From: Mycolicibacterium aubagnense
GTDB lineage: Bacteria; Actinomycetota; Actinomycetes; Mycobacteriales; Mycobacteriaceae
DNA: 64,000 bases
Assembly (NCBI RefSeq): GCF_010730955.1
Contig: NZ_AP022577.1
Coordinates: 5,518,001 to 5,582,000, forward strand
Direction: 5' to 3'
The notes below the pieces were generated by a model. That model did not search any database. It was not told where the DNA came from and saw only the letters and a list, made by a program, of their open reading frames with translations. The position numbers and the translations under genes were made by a program. The stretch's first letter is position 1. Each line of letters starts with the position of its first letter. Below are positions 27,830-41,410 of the stretch, in pieces.

Positions 27830-28954
27830 ATGAGCTCAGGTCGATTCAACACCGACGTCTATGCCGCGCGTCTGCGCTCGGCCGCCGCGGCCGCACACGC
27901 CGCCGGCCTGGCCGGGCTGGTCATCACCCCGGGGTATGACCTCCGGTATCTGGTGGGCTCGCGCGCGCAGACCTTCGAGCGGTTGACGGCGCTCGTCGTG
28001 CCGGCTGACGGTGCGACACCGACGGTTGTGGTGCCGCGGCTGGAGCTGGCGTCGCTGAAAGAGTCGGCGATCCTGGAACTGGGCCTGGCGGTTCAGGATT
28101 GGGTCGACGGCGACGACCCCTACGCGCTGGTGGCTGCCGCGTTGCCGGGCAGTGCCGTCGCGGTGACGGATGCCATGCCCGCACTGCATCTGTTACCGCT
28201 GGCCGGGGTCCTCGGTGCCGTGCCGGTGCTGGCCACCGACGTGCTTCGGCAGTTGCGAATGATCAAGGACCCCAGCGAGATCGACGCCCTGCTGAAGGCC
28301 GGTGCGGCCATCGACCGGGTGCACGCGCGGGTACCCGGGTTCCTGGTGCCGGGACGCACCGAGGCCGACGTATCCGCTGACATCGCCGAAGCGATTGTCG
28401 CCGAGGGCCATTCGGAGGTGGCGTTCATCATCGTCGGCTCCGGCCCGAACGGGGCGGACCCGCACCACGAATGCTCCAACCGGGAATTGCAGGTGGGTGA
28501 CATCGTCGTCGTCGACATCGGCGGGCCTGTCGAGCCCGGCTACAACTCGGACTGCACCAGGACCTACAGCATCGGCGAACCCGATCCCGTCGTGGCGCAA
28601 CAGTATTCGGTGCTGCAGCGGGCACAGGCGGCAGCGGTGGCGGCGGTCCGGCCCGGGATGACCGCCGAGCAGATCGACGCCGCGGCCCGCGACGTGCTGG
28701 CCGCCGAGGGACTGGCCGAGGTGTTCGTCCACCGCACCGGCCACGGCATCGGACTGTCGGTTCACGAGGAGCCCTACATCGTGGCGGGGAATGCGCTGAC
28801 GCTCGAGCCGGGCATGGCGTTCAGCGTCGAGCCCGGCGTGTATTTCGCAGGGCACTGGGGTGCCCGGATCGAGGACATCGTCGTCGTCACGGACGACGGC
28901 TGCGTGTCGATGAACAACCAGCCGCACGAGTTGGTGGTTGTGCCGGTTTCGTAG
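27830..28954 (+). CDS. pepE: M24-family Xaa-Pro dipeptidase PepE
   Basis: This 374-residue metallopeptidase has an N-terminal creatinase-like domain (to about residue 145) and a C-terminal pita-bread domain. The five metal ligands appear as D and D in [22 protein letters not shown] in [10 protein letters not shown] in [15 protein letters not shown] and E in [10 protein letters not shown]. It should cleave dipeptides with C-terminal proline in the cytoplasm. ATG 27830 lies 6 bases after TAGCCT (27818-27823) with no ribosome site, so the transcript is probably leaderless. Confidence 0.92.
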   Translation: MSSGRFNTDVYAARLRSAAAAAHAAGLAGLVITPGYDLRYLVGSRAQTFERLTALVVPADGATPTVVVPRLELASLKESAILELGLAVQDWVDGDDPYALVAAALPGSAVAVTDAMPALHLLPLAGVLGAVPVLATDVLRQLRMIKDPSEIDALLKAGAAIDRVHARVPGFLVPGRTEADVSADIAEAIVAEGHSEVAFIIVGSGPNGADPHHECSNRELQVGDIVVVDIGGPVEPGYNSDCTRTYSIGEPDPVVAQQYSVLQRAQAAAVAAVRPGMTAEQIDAAARDVLAAEGLAEVFVHRTGHGIGLSVHEEPYIVAGNALTLEPGMAFSVEPGVYFAGHWGARIEDIVVVTDDGCVSMNNQPHELVVVPVS

Positions 28955-28996
28955 CGGTTGTTGTCAAGATCGGCTAAGAAAGACAAGATCGACGCC

Positions 28997-30322
28997 ATGG
29001 CTGAAATTCGCCGTGGCCGCACGGGACGTGCCGTCAAACTGGCAACCCTTCCTGCCGGCATCGCCGGCCGCGCCGTCCTGGGCGTCGGCAAGCGCATGGC
29101 CGGCAAGTCGAAAGAGGATGTCAACGCCGAGCTGGTCGAGAAGGCTGCCGAGCAGCTGTTCCAGGTGCTGGGGGAGCTCAAGGGCGCAGCCATGAAGCTC
29201 GGACAAGCGCTTTCGGTCATGGAGGCCGCCATCCCGCCGGCGTACGCCGAGCCCTATCGCGAAGCCCTCACGAAACTGCAGAGCGACGCCCCGCCGCTGC
29301 CGGCAGACAAGGTACATCGCGTACTCGACGCCCAGTTGGGCACCAAGTGGCGCGAGCGCTTCCAGTCCTTCGACGACAAGCCGGTCGCCTCCGCGAGCAT
29401 CGGCCAGGTGCACAGTGCGGTGTGGGGCGACGGCCGCCGCGTCGCGGTGAAGGTGCAGTACCCGGGCGCCGAGGAGGCGGTACGAGCCGACCTCAAGACG
29501 CTGCGGATGCTGACGTCGTTGTTCAAGCAGGTGGTGCCCGGCGCCGACGTGAAGAGCATCATCGACGAGCTCATCGAGCGCACCGAGGAAGAACTGAACT
29601 ACCGGATCGAGGCGGACTATCAGCGTGCCTTTGCCAAGGCCTTTGCCGGCGACCCGCAGTTCTATGTGCCCGCAGTCGTCGCGTCGTCGCCGAAGGTGGT
29701 CATCACCGAGTGGATGGAGGGCCGCAAGCTTTCCGAGATCATCGCCAATGGTTCCGAAGACGAGCGCAACCGGTGCGCGCACATGCTGCTCGAGGTCACC
29801 ATCAGCGCCCCATACCGCTGTGGGCTGCTCCATGTCGACACCCATCCCGGCAATTTCATGTTGCTCGACGACGGCCGGTTCGGCGTCATGGATTTCGGTG
29901 CCGTCGCAGTCCACGAGGGCGGTCTGCCGCGCGCGACCGGGCCGATCCTGCGGCTTGCGCGTGACGAGAAGTGGCAGGAGATGACGGACTACCTGCGGGA
30001 GGAAGGCTTCATCCCGCCGGGGGCCACGGTGTCTCACGATGAGATCAACGCCTACCTACTGCCGTACATCGAACCATTGCGGCACAAGAGCTTCCACTTC
30101 AGTCGCAAGTGGCTGCAGGGCATCGTCGCCACCGCCGCGGACATCCGCAGCGAGCAGTTCGCCGCGACGTTCAAGACCAGCAGGCAACTGAACCTGCCTG
30201 CCAATTACCTGATGATGTTCCGGGTGCTCGGCGGTCTGCTCGGCATTGCCGCGCAGCTGGACGCGACCATCAACTACGCCGAGATCGTCGAGAAGTGGGT
30301 GCCCGGATTCCGCGAGGACTGA
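28997..30322 (+). CDS. ABC1/AarF (UbiB-like) atypical kinase
   Basis: This 441-residue member of the ABC1 kinase family has the N-terminal KxGQ motif (MKLGQALS), the Ala-rich loop [11 protein letters not shown], the lysine in [11 protein letters not shown], catalytic [11 protein letters not shown] and the metal motif VMDFGA. UbiB-type proteins are ATPases that support quinone or lipid metabolism at the membrane. In mycobacteria a role near menaquinone or lipid handling is plausible but unproven. A longer open frame from 28958 is rejected in favour of ATG 28997 ([13 protein letters not shown]). The methyltransferase starts 10 bases after its stop, so the two probably form an operon. Confidence 0.88.
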   Translation: MAEIRRGRTGRAVKLATLPAGIAGRAVLGVGKRMAGKSKEDVNAELVEKAAEQLFQVLGELKGAAMKLGQALSVMEAAIPPAYAEPYREALTKLQSDAPPLPADKVHRVLDAQLGTKWRERFQSFDDKPVASASIGQVHSAVWGDGRRVAVKVQYPGAEEAVRADLKTLRMLTSLFKQVVPGADVKSIIDELIERTEEELNYRIEADYQRAFAKAFAGDPQFYVPAVVASSPKVVITEWMEGRKLSEIIANGSEDERNRCAHMLLEVTISAPYRCGLLHVDTHPGNFMLLDDGRFGVMDFGAVAVHEGGLPRATGPILRLARDEKWQEMTDYLREEGFIPPGATVSHDEINAYLLPYIEPLRHKSFHFSRKWLQGIVATAADIRSEQFAATFKTSRQLNLPANYLMMFRVLGGLLGIAAQLDATINYAEIVEKWVPGFRED

Positions 30323-30332
30323 CGACGCTGCC

Positions 30333-30974
30333 GTGGAACCCGACTTCGTCACATTGACCCGTGACGGCTACGACCGCAGTGCGGCGCACTACGTCGCGCG
30401 CTTCCAGCGCCATCTCGACGACAGGCCGGTGGATCGCGCCATGATCGGCGCCTTCGCCGCGCTGGTGCACCCCGGGACCAGAGTGCTCGATGTGGGTTGC
30501 GGTACCGGCGTGGCCACCGCGGCACTTGCCGTTGCCGGCCTGGATGTCACGGGAATCGATCTGTCTCCCAACATGATTGCGCAGGCACGGCGGCACAACC
30601 CGGGTCTGTCTTTTCGGGTGGGGTCGATGCTGGACCTCGATGTGTCCGACTGCAGCGTCGGCGGGCTGTGCGCGTGGTACTCGATCATCCATGTCCCGGA
30701 CACGCATCTGCCGGCAGTGTTTGCTGAGTTCCACCGGGTGCTCGCGCCCGGCGGGGTGGTCCTTCTGGCATTCCAGGTTGGGGAGGAACCGCGCGTGCTG
30801 ACCGACTTCGACGGTGCGCGGGTGAACTTGACGTTCATCCGCCGCCAACCGCATGCCGTCGCAGACCTGTTGTCGAAGAGTGGATTTCGCGTCTATGCCG
30901 AGCTGGTTCGGCAACTTGACGACGGACTCGAGTCTACTCCGCAGGCTTACCTTATGGCGCGTCGAGCAGCTTGA
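30333..30974 (+). CDS. Class I SAM-dependent methyltransferase
   Basis: This 213-residue protein has the Rossmann methyltransferase fold. Motif I VLDVGCGTGVATAAL binds S-adenosylmethionine; motif II includes VTGIDLSPNMI, and motif IV the region GLCAWYSIIHVPDTHL. Small-molecule substrates are usual for this group, but the acceptor is not readable. The GTG at 30333 is chosen because it follows the ABC1 kinase by 10 bases; the longer frame would overlap that gene. The 3' end overlaps the convergent YjbR gene by 23 bases. Pairing with an ABC1 kinase hints at quinone or lipid modification, which is inference. Confidence 0.85.
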   Translation: MEPDFVTLTRDGYDRSAAHYVARFQRHLDDRPVDRAMIGAFAALVHPGTRVLDVGCGTGVATAALAVAGLDVTGIDLSPNMIAQARRHNPGLSFRVGSMLDLDVSDCSVGGLCAWYSIIHVPDTHLPAVFAEFHRVLAPGGVVLLAFQVGEEPRVLTDFDGARVNLTFIRRQPHAVADLLSKSGFRVYAELVRQLDDGLESTPQAYLMARRAA

Positions 30975-31347
30975 CCAACCGCTTCGTCGCGATCAGCCGG
31001 AACGACGCGTCCAGCAGTTCGCGGACCTCGTCCCAGTCGACCTTCGCCGCGGTGAAATCCAGCCCGAGCCAGCCTGACGGGCCCAGGTAGGCGGGGTAGT
31101 AGAAGCGCGAATCCTGTTCCAGTGCGGCGCGGTCCGACTCGTCGACCTTGACCAGGACCGAATGCGGGTACGCGACCATTTCGCCCGTCGTCTTCGAGTT
31201 GCCGCCGTATATCGCGAACATCTTGGGCGCGCAGAACACGGGCCGGCCCCACGACACTTTCTCGAAGGACTCGGGGAAGCTCAGGGCCGCCATCCGCAGC
31301 TCCGCCAGGCCGGGGTCGTCATCGTCGAACATGATCGGATGCGGCAC
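30952..31347 (-). CDS. MmcQ/YjbR-family protein
   Basis: This 131-residue protein of the MmcQ/YjbR fold has FPESFEKVSWGRPVFCAPKMFA near the N-terminus in two overlapping signature segments and a C-terminal DWDEVRELLDASFRLIA helix. The family is thought to bind DNA or act in an unknown cytoplasmic role. The GTG at 31347 lies 6 bases from TAGGCT (31354-31359 on this strand), consistent with a leaderless message. It is divergent from ligA with 53 bases between and overlaps the methyltransferase end. Confidence 0.85.
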   Translation of the reverse strand: MPHPIMFDDDDPGLAELRMAALSFPESFEKVSWGRPVFCAPKMFAIYGGNSKTTGEMVAYPHSVLVKVDESDRAALEQDSRFYYPAYLGPSGWLGLDFTAAKVDWDEVRELLDASFRLIATKRLVKLLDAP

Positions 31348-31391
31348 GTGCCCAGCCTATCGGCACTCGCCCTGTCAGACCCCTTCGCTAG

Positions 31392-35049
<3,658 letters not shown>

Positions 35050-35050
<1 letters not shown>

Positions 35051-35508
35051 CAGGTGAGGGCGGCGGCATTGATGCCGCCGATGGCCAGCAGCACCACGGC
35101 GACCGCCACGGCGGCGGGGTGGAAATCCTCGGCGTGGATGTCGCCCCGGAAGTGGCCGGGCGCCAACAACTCCACGGCCACCAGGGCCAGCCCCTGAAGG
35201 GCGACGCCGATCAGCCCGTAGATCAACGTGTCGATCAAACCCTGCCCGAGACGGTCGGAGCTCGAGTGGATCGCGGTGATGATGATGGCGGCCAGCGAGA
35301 TATCCATCGCGGCGGTGACAGCCACCGCGTTGGGCCGCCGTTCGACGAACACCTGCCGGCGGAGGCTGCCGGGTGTCAACGCGTCGACCATGAGGAAGCC
35401 GGCGGCCAGCACCAGCACTCCCACCAGGAAGTACAGCACCGAGCTGACGACGTTCTGGATGATGGTATCGGTGTGGACGGTGCCGAAGTCGATGGCGGCC
35501 AGGTACAT
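35050..35508 (-). CDS. DUF350 (YjfL-like) membrane protein
   Basis: This 152-residue membrane protein has four hydrophobic spans in two similar halves, the DUF350 arrangement. GAGGAG six bases before ATG 35508 (MYLAAIDFG) favours this start over one seven codons upstream. It sits between DUF4247 and the membrane aminopropyltransferase. DUF350 proteins recur with polyamine-type enzymes and membrane-stress genes in many bacteria; the biochemical role is not known. A scaffold or channel for the neighbouring enzyme is one possibility. Confidence 0.87.
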
Positions 35509-35545
35509 CGGAGTCTCCTCGGGTTTCACTTGATTGCCTGATGTA

Positions 35546-35962
35546 TCACTTGACGCCGCCCGGTCCGCCCGAGCTGCCGCCGGAACTGTGCGACGGGGAA
35601 CCCGGACTGAAGCCAGGGCCCAGAAAGAAGTAGCTGCCGTGGTTGTATCCGGAGCTCAGGCTCTCCAACCGGATGGCGCACGACTGACCCGAGCCGGGCC
35701 CGACGATCACGATGGAGTCGCTGTACCGCAGGTAGTAGTTGCCGCTGTCCGTTGCGCGTGCCTGCGGAGCGTGGGCCTCGGCGAGGTCGTCGGCCACGTC
35801 GCTCGGCGACCCGTCGCATCGGTAGGTGTTGTTGCCGACGTTCTGATAGTGATCTTTGACGTACGACTGCACGGTGCGGGCGGTACTGATGCCGATCGCC
35901 AGGCAGATCACCGATGCGACCGCCAGCACTCCGGCGAGGATCAGCATCTTGCCCCTGGTCAT
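35546..35962 (-). CDS. DUF4247 exported/membrane protein
   Basis: This 138-residue protein has one N-terminal membrane helix (MLILAGVLAVASVICLAIG). A small extracytoplasmic domain carries two Cys (NTYRCDGSP and GQSCAIRLE), probably a disulfide. The C-terminal tail is low-complexity, rich in Gly, Ser and Pro. The middle segment YYLRYSDSIVIVGP fits the DUF4247 family. It lies 5 bases after the DUF4178 gene and 37 before DUF350, in the same leftward operon. No function is established. Confidence 0.83.
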   Translation of the reverse strand: MTRGKMLILAGVLAVASVICLAIGISTARTVQSYVKDHYQNVGNNTYRCDGSPSDVADDLAEAHAPQARATDSGNYYLRYSDSIVIVGPGSGQSCAIRLESLSSGYNHGSYFFLGPGFSPGSPSHSSGGSSGGPGGVK

Positions 35963-35967
35963 GGCAC

Positions 35968-36579
35968 CTACGAACCCGCGGGGGGAGCGGGGTACACCGT
36001 GAGCTCACCGGGCAACATGAGCTTGCCGGTCGACACCTCCCATGGTGAATTGGGTGACCACTGCTCGAAACTCAGCAGGGCAGCGCGGCCCGCGGTGGCG
36101 TAGTCGACGTAGTTCATCTCGCCCTGCGGCGGTAGGCCCGTGGTGCCCTCGCAGGTGTAGCGCGCGGTGCCGCGCTCGACTTCGCTGTACTGCCCGCCGT
36201 CGACGGTGTGGGGGCCGCCGGGCTGCAAGATCAGGTCGGGCCGCTTGGTCCAGAACGCGAGTTCCAGACGTCCCTCGTCCTCCTCGACGCTGAACCAGAT
36301 AGGTTCTCCCTGAACGCCTTCCAGCAGATGCTCCCACCAGACGAACGGCCCTTCGCGGTAGGTCACCGAGCCCCGCACCACGTAGTCGACGCCGCCGTAG
36401 CTGACGATTGCGCCAGGGCCCAGCTGCTTGGGTCCGAACACCGGCATCTCGCCGGACTTCAGTGGGTCCTGGCGGGCGCCTGGCTTCTCGGGCTTCTTGG
36501 CCCGGGTGAAGGCGAGCACCACGACAACGATGGCCGCGATCATCAGCAGGACACCGATGACGATCAGAAATGTGCTCAC
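35968..36579 (-). CDS. DUF4178 membrane-anchored protein
   Basis: The 203-residue protein has one N-terminal membrane helix (FLIVIGVLLMIAAIVVVVLAF). A soluble DUF4178 domain of beta character follows: GAIVSYGGVDYVVRGSV, WWEHLLEGVQGEPIWFSVEED. GGAGGG before GTG 36579 decides the start over a GTG two codons upstream. It is the first gene of the operon with DUF4247, DUF350 and the membrane aminopropyltransferase. The conserved co-occurrence suggests one membrane complex; the task is unknown. Confidence 0.83.
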   Translation of the reverse strand: MSTFLIVIGVLLMIAAIVVVVLAFTRAKKPEKPGARQDPLKSGEMPVFGPKQLGPGAIVSYGGVDYVVRGSVTYREGPFVWWEHLLEGVQGEPIWFSVEEDEGRLELAFWTKRPDLILQPGGPHTVDGGQYSEVERGTARYTCEGTTGLPPQGEMNYVDYATAGRAALLSFEQWSPNSPWEVSTGKLMLPGELTVYPAPPAGS

Positions 36580-36670
36580 GTGCACCCTCCAGCGAGATGT
36601 GGGCTCACGCTAGCAGTTTCGACGCTGCAGCGACCGTATTCCCGCAGGTGAAGTGGCGCAGAGCGACCAG

Positions 36671-37336
36671 CTAGCGCACGATGGTCGCGACGATGCCCGC
36701 GAGGTATCCGAGCCGGGCGACCTCCGACGGCCGGAAGGCCGGTCCGCCCGGGCGCCCGAGCATGATCGCGGTGTGCGAGTCACCCAACGGCGCCGCGGCC
36801 AGGGTGGTGTCGATATCCCGCCAGAACTGCGGCACCCAGTCGCCGGTCGCGTCCAGGGCGGCAGCGTGTTCCAGCGGCAGCCACGGCGCGGAGTCGGCGA
36901 GCGTCTCGGGCGCACCGGGGCTGCCGGTGATGCGGTGGGGCACCACGCCTTCCTTACCGCCGGTCACCACCACGCACCAGCCGACCCGCAGAACGCGCGG
37001 CGCTTCGTCGGCCAGCACCTGGAGGCGGGCCGTCTTGCCCTTGGCGGCGGCCACGTGGTCGATCAGTTCCAGTTCGCGATGGGCCTCGAGCAGTCCGGTG
37101 TGGGGCCGAATGCTGTCCACATACACGCCATTGAGGGCCTCGGCGGCCGTGATCAGGGTGTCGGGCATGGACCCGAGCGGCAGCTCGACCACCAGGTCGT
37201 CGATGGCGTAGCCCGGACCGCGCTCAACAACGTCGAGCGACAGGATGTCGGCGCCCACCGAGCCGAGAGCCACCGCCAGCGAGCCGAGGCTACCGGGGCG
37301 GTCTTCGAGCTGGACCCGCAGGAGATAGGAGGACAC
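36671..37336 (-). CDS. ACT-domain protein
   Basis: This 221-residue protein opens with an ACT domain (SSYLLRVQLEDRPGSLGSLAVALG, shown here in two overlapping motifs SYLLRVQLEDRPG and GSLGSLAVAL), the small-ligand-binding module of amino acid-responsive enzymes. No catalytic domain is recognised in the rest. By position it corresponds to the M. tuberculosis gene between ligA and gatC. It may be an amino acid sensor. The GTG at 37336 starts exactly at the ACT domain; the longer frame to 37429 adds sequence without family likeness. It is divergent from gatC with 168 bases between. Confidence 0.83.
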   Translation of the reverse strand: MSSYLLRVQLEDRPGSLGSLAVALGSVGADILSLDVVERGPGYAIDDLVVELPLGSMPDTLITAAEALNGVYVDSIRPHTGLLEAHRELELIDHVAAAKGKTARLQVLADEAPRVLRVGWCVVVTGGKEGVVPHRITGSPGAPETLADSAPWLPLEHAAALDATGDWVPQFWRDIDTTLAAAPLGDSHTAIMLGRPGGPAFRPSEVARLGYLAGIVATIVR

Positions 37337-37504
37337 GCCACAACTCTGGCATAGCGTCGTGGCTACGGCAGGACGTGCGGGTGCGGTGCGTGTCACGGTC
37401 GGGCACGATTGCCGCACGTTGCCCCGCAAGCGGGAGGTGCCCCCACAGCGCGGCTCGTGCCTCGCCGGTCGATCGTCGTCCGGCCCCCACTAGGCTGTTT
37501 CGCT

Positions 37505-37804
37505 GTGTCGAAGATTTCCCGGGACGATGTCGCCCATCTGGCGAATCTGGCCCGGCTCGCCCTGACCGACGGTGAGCTGGACAGTTTCGCAGGCCAGCTC
37601 GATGCCATCCTGGCGCACGTCGGCAAGATTCAGGCCGTCGACGTCACGGGGATCGAGGCGACCGGTAACCCGCTCAAAGAGGTCAACATCACGCGGCCGG
37701 ACGTCGAAGTGGCGAGCCTCGCGCAGGACCAGGCGCTGGCGGAGGCCCCACGGGCCGAGGACGGGCGGTTCGCCGTGCCCCGCATCTTGGGAGAAACAGA
37801 GTGA
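37505..37804 (+). CDS. gatC: Asp-tRNA(Asn)/Glu-tRNA(Gln) amidotransferase subunit C
   Basis: GatC is the small subunit of the GatCAB complex, which amidates misacylated Glu-tRNA(Gln) and Asp-tRNA(Asn). The 99-residue protein has the family start [17 protein letters not shown] and the C-terminal [15 protein letters not shown]. The GTG at 37505 lies 8 bases after TAGGCT (37491-37496) with no clear ribosome site, so it is probably leaderless or nearly so. The stop overlaps gatA as GTGA. Confidence 0.95.
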   Translation: MSKISRDDVAHLANLARLALTDGELDSFAGQLDAILAHVGKIQAVDVTGIEATGNPLKEVNITRPDVEVASLAQDQALAEAPRAEDGRFAVPRILGETE

Positions 37805-39285
37805 GTGACCTGATTCGTTTCGACGCCGCCACGCTCGGCGAGAAGATCGCCGCGGGCGACGTGTCGGCGACCGAGGTCACCCAGGCGCACCTGGACCAGA
37901 TCGCCGCCACCGACGAGCGCTACCACGCGTTCCTGCATGTCGGTGCCGACGAGGCTCTGGCCGCCGCCGCCGCGGTCGACAAGCAGGTGGCCGCGGGCGA
38001 GCCGCTGGCGTCGCCGCTCGCCGGTGTTCCGTTGGCCCTCAAGGACGTTTTCACCACGACCGACGCCCCGACCACGGCCGGCTCGAAGATCCTGGAGGGC
38101 TGGCGGTCGCCGTACGACGCGACCCTGACCGCCAAGTTGCGCGCCGCCGGAATCCCGATCCTCGGCAAGACCAACATGGACGAGTTCGCCATGGGGTCGT
38201 CCACCGAGAACTCGGCCTACGGCCCCACCCGCAACCCGTGGGACGTCAACCGCGTGCCGGGTGGTTCCGGTGGGGGTAGCGCCGCGGCGCTCGCGGCGTT
38301 CCAGGCGCCGCTCGCGATCGGCACCGACACCGGTGGCTCCATCCGTCAGCCTGCCGCGCTGACCGCGACCGTCGGTGTCAAGCCCACCTACGGCACGGTG
38401 TCGCGGTACGGCTTGATCGCGTGTGCGTCGTCGCTCGACCAGGGCGGGCCGTGCGCCCGGACGGTGCTGGATACCGCGCTGCTGCACCAGGTGATCGCCG
38501 GCCACGATCCCCGCGATTCCACCTCGGTCGACGCTCCCGTGCCCGACGTGGTCGGTGCGGCTCGGGCCGGCGCCGGCGGTGACCTGAAGGGCGTCCGGAT
38601 CGGTGTGGTCAAGCAGCTGCACACCGGTGAGGGCTACCAGCCCGGTGTGCTGTCGTCGTTCAACGCCGCGGTGGACCAGTTGACTGAGCTCGGCGCCGAG
38701 ATCACAGAGGTCGACTGTCCGCACTTCGACTACTCGCTGGCGGCCTACTACCTGATCCTGCCGTCCGAGGTGTCGTCGAACCTGGCCCGCTTCGATGCGA
38801 TGCGCTACGGCCTGCGGGTCGGTGACGACGGCACTCACAGCGCCGAAGAGGTCATGGCGCTGACTCGCGCCGCCGGCTTCGGCCCGGAAGTCAAGCGCCG
38901 CATCATGATCGGTACTTACGCCCTGTCGTCGGGCTACTACGACGCCTACTACAACCAGGCCCAGCGGGTGCGCACCCTGATCGCTCGCGACCTGGACCAG
39001 GCCTACGAGAAGGTCGACGTACTGGTCACCCCGACCACCCCGACCACCGCCTTCGGCATCGGCGAGAAGGTCGACGACCCGCTGGCGATGTACCTGTTCG
39101 ACCTGTGCACGCTGCCGCTGAACCTGGCCGGGCACTGCGGTATGTCGGTGCCGTCGGGCCTCTCGCCCGACGACAACCTGCCGGTGGGTCTGCAGATCAT
39201 GGCGCCGGCCCTGGCAGACGACCGGCTGTATCGCGTCGGCGCGGCCTACGAAGCCGCCCGCGGCGCCCTGCCCTCGCCGGTGTAG
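37801..39285 (+). CDS. gatA: Asp-tRNA(Asn)/Glu-tRNA(Gln) amidotransferase subunit A
   Basis: GatA is the glutaminase subunit that releases ammonia from glutamine. The 494-residue protein belongs to the amidase signature family. The Ser-cisSer-Lys triad is visible: Lys in VPLALKDVF, and Ser residues in [16 protein letters not shown] and [11 protein letters not shown]. It overlaps gatC by 4 bases. gatB lies 2.1 kb downstream, separated by pfkA and a convergent phosphodiesterase gene, as in M. tuberculosis. Confidence 0.96.
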   Translation: MSDLIRFDAATLGEKIAAGDVSATEVTQAHLDQIAATDERYHAFLHVGADEALAAAAAVDKQVAAGEPLASPLAGVPLALKDVFTTTDAPTTAGSKILEGWRSPYDATLTAKLRAAGIPILGKTNMDEFAMGSSTENSAYGPTRNPWDVNRVPGGSGGGSAAALAAFQAPLAIGTDTGGSIRQPAALTATVGVKPTYGTVSRYGLIACASSLDQGGPCARTVLDTALLHQVIAGHDPRDSTSVDAPVPDVVGAARAGAGGDLKGVRIGVVKQLHTGEGYQPGVLSSFNAAVDQLTELGAEITEVDCPHFDYSLAAYYLILPSEVSSNLARFDAMRYGLRVGDDGTHSAEEVMALTRAAGFGPEVKRRIMIGTYALSSGYYDAYYNQAQRVRTLIARDLDQAYEKVDVLVTPTTPTTAFGIGEKVDDPLAMYLFDLCTLPLNLAGHCGMSVPSGLSPDDNLPVGLQIMAPALADDRLYRVGAAYEAARGALPSPV

Positions 39286-39322
39286 TTCTGCTCGCCGAAG
39301 CAAAACCCGGCAGTATGGGGGC

Positions 39323-40354
39323 ATGCGGATAGGCGTGCTGACCGGTGGCGGTGACTGTCCTGGCTTGAATGCGGTGATCCGGGCGGTGGTCCGCACGTGC
39401 GACGTGCGGTACGGCTCGACGGTCGTGGGGTTCCGCGACGGTTGGCGCGGCCTGCTCGAGAACCGTCGGGAACAACTCAAGAACGACGACCGCAACGACC
39501 GGCTGCTCGCCAAGGGCGGCACCATGCTGGGTACTGCGCGGGTCAATCCCGACAAGCTGCGAGCCGGGCTGGACCAGATCAAGCAGACGCTCGAGGACAA
39601 CGGCATCGACGTGCTGATCCCGATCGGCGGCGAGGGCACGCTGACGGCGGCGCACTGGCTGGCCGAGGAGAACGTGCCCGTCGTGGGCGTGCCCAAGACC
39701 ATCGACAACGACATCGATTGCACTGACGTCACTTTCGGCCACGACACCGCGCTGATGATCGCGACCGAGGCCATCGACCGGCTGCACAGCACCGCGGAAT
39801 CGCATCAGCGGGTGATGCTCGTCGAGGTGATGGGTCGCCATGCCGGCTGGATCGCGCTCGGCGCCGGCATGGCCGCCGGCGCCCACATGACCCTGATCCC
39901 GGAACAGCCGTTCGATATCGAAGAGGTGTGCCGCCTGGTGAAACAGCGCTTCGTGCGGGGCGATTCCCACTTCATCTGCGTCGTCGCCGAAGGGGCGCGG
40001 CCGGCCGAGGGGGCAATGCAGTTGCGCGACGGCGGAATTGATGAATTCGGGCATGTGAAGTTCACCGGTGTCGCCCAGCAGCTGGCGGTCGAGATCGAGA
40101 AGCGGATCCGGAAGGAAGTACGCACCACCGTGCTCGGTCATGTGCAGCGCGGGGGCATCCCGACGGCACATGACCGGGTGCTGGCCACCCGGTTCGGGAT
40201 CAACGCCGCCGACGCCGCGCACTCGGGGGAGTACGGGATGATGGTGTCGCTGCGGGGCCAGGAGATCGGTCGGGTGCCGTTGGCGGACGCGGTGCGTCAG
40301 CTGAAGCTGGTGCCGCAAACCCGGTACGACGACGCCGCGGAATTCTTCGGCTAG
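39323..40354 (+). CDS. pfkA: 6-phosphofructokinase PfkA
   Basis: PfkA phosphorylates fructose 6-phosphate at the committed step of glycolysis. The 343-residue protein has [14 protein letters not shown] at the N-terminus, the phosphate-donor motif [11 protein letters not shown] and the active-site PKTIDNDI. Gly in GGEGT (where PPi enzymes have Asp) indicates ATP as donor. Lys in PKTIDND is the residue found in PPi-dependent enzymes, so this is the mixed Gly/Lys type seen in actinobacterial ATP-dependent kinases. It lies between gatA and gatB and overlaps the convergent phosphodiesterase by 4 bases. Confidence 0.95.
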   Translation: MRIGVLTGGGDCPGLNAVIRAVVRTCDVRYGSTVVGFRDGWRGLLENRREQLKNDDRNDRLLAKGGTMLGTARVNPDKLRAGLDQIKQTLEDNGIDVLIPIGGEGTLTAAHWLAEENVPVVGVPKTIDNDIDCTDVTFGHDTALMIATEAIDRLHSTAESHQRVMLVEVMGRHAGWIALGAGMAAGAHMTLIPEQPFDIEEVCRLVKQRFVRGDSHFICVVAEGARPAEGAMQLRDGGIDEFGHVKFTGVAQQLAVEIEKRIRKEVRTTVLGHVQRGGIPTAHDRVLATRFGINAADAAHSGEYGMMVSLRGQEIGRVPLADAVRQLKLVPQTRYDDAAEFFG

Positions 40355-41352
40355 CGGTAGGCCGGTGGCAGTGGCATGCCCAGCTCGGACTCCACCGCGC
40401 GCAGCCGGCTCGGGTAGTCGGTGATGATGCCGTCGGCGCCGGAGGCGATCTGGGCGCGCATGGTGTCGGCGTCGTTGATCGTCCACGGAATCACCTTGAG
40501 CCCGAGGGCATGTGCGCGGTCGATGAATGCCTTGTCGGCTACGAGCGCGAATCCTGGATCTCTCGGGGTCATCCCGTAGGGGACCGAATAACCAGGGGAC
40601 AGGATGTTCGCGCCGACCGACGCTGCCCCGGCGATGGGATCGGTGACCACTGCCGGGTTCACGTCGGCGGTCCATGCCGAGTTCGGCACCCAGGTCGTCT
40701 CATCCCACAGCGCCACCAGTGGGACGCCGGGTTCCTGCTGCCGGACCAGCGGCAGGGTGCGCCAGTCGAAACTCTGGATCTCGACCTTGTCGGCCTTGTG
40801 GGCAGCCCGCACGACGCCGAGGATGACGTCGACGAATTGTTGTGGTGTGGCGGAGGATTGGGGCTTGTCGGCTTCGATCTTGGTCTCGACGTTGTACCGG
40901 ACGTCGGCCCGATGCGCGTCGGCCAGTGCGAAGACCTGGTCCAGGGTGGCGATCTTGTTCCCGGTCACCACTTCGGCGGCCGGGAATCCGCTGAGCAACC
41001 GGCCGCAGTCCAAGGTCTGCAGCTGCGCCCGGGTGAGGTCGTGCACGAGCTTGCCGACGTAGGGGTACTGCGGGTCACCGGGCCGGGCGGGGCCGGTGTC
41101 GGTGCACTTGTCGGGCTGGATGGCCGGGTCGTGCCACACCATGGGTGCACCGTCCTTGGAAAGGACGATGTCGAGCTCCAACGTGGTGACGCCGAGTTCG
41201 ATGGCCTTGGTGAAGGCGCGTAGCGATTCCTCGGTGGTCTCGCCCCGGCCGCCGCGGTGCGCTTGCAGGTCGAAGCCGTCGGGAGCGGCCGCAGCGACAG
41301 GCGTGGTGGTCAGCGCGAAGGCGGTCAGCAGGGCGCCGATGCGTGCGAGCAT
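40351..41352 (-). CDS. Secreted glycerophosphodiester phosphodiesterase
   Basis: The 333-residue protein has a Sec signal peptide ([19 protein letters not shown]) and a GDPD TIM-barrel domain. Catalytic and metal residues are in [27 protein letters not shown] and MVWHDP. It should hydrolyse glycerophosphodiesters outside the membrane to release glycerol 3-phosphate and an alcohol. The ATG at 41352 lies 6 bases from TACCCT (41359-41364 on this strand), so the transcript is probably leaderless. It is convergent with pfkA and divergent from gatB. Confidence 0.92.
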   Translation of the reverse strand: MLARIGALLTAFALTTTPVAAAAPDGFDLQAHRGGRGETTEESLRAFTKAIELGVTTLELDIVLSKDGAPMVWHDPAIQPDKCTDTGPARPGDPQYPYVGKLVHDLTRAQLQTLDCGRLLSGFPAAEVVTGNKIATLDQVFALADAHRADVRYNVETKIEADKPQSSATPQQFVDVILGVVRAAHKADKVEIQSFDWRTLPLVRQQEPGVPLVALWDETTWVPNSAWTADVNPAVVTDPIAGAASVGANILSPGYSVPYGMTPRDPGFALVADKAFIDRAHALGLKVIPWTINDADTMRAQIASGADGIITDYPSRLRAVESELGMPLPPAYR

Positions 41353-41410
41353 CCGCGGAGGGTAACCGGGCCGAGGAAATGGCCGGTGAACGACAACTAG
41401 GATTCAACGC

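Noticed and set aside
37630..39792. 720-residue reverse frame opposite gatA
   Set aside because: Shadow; gatA is complete on the forward strand.
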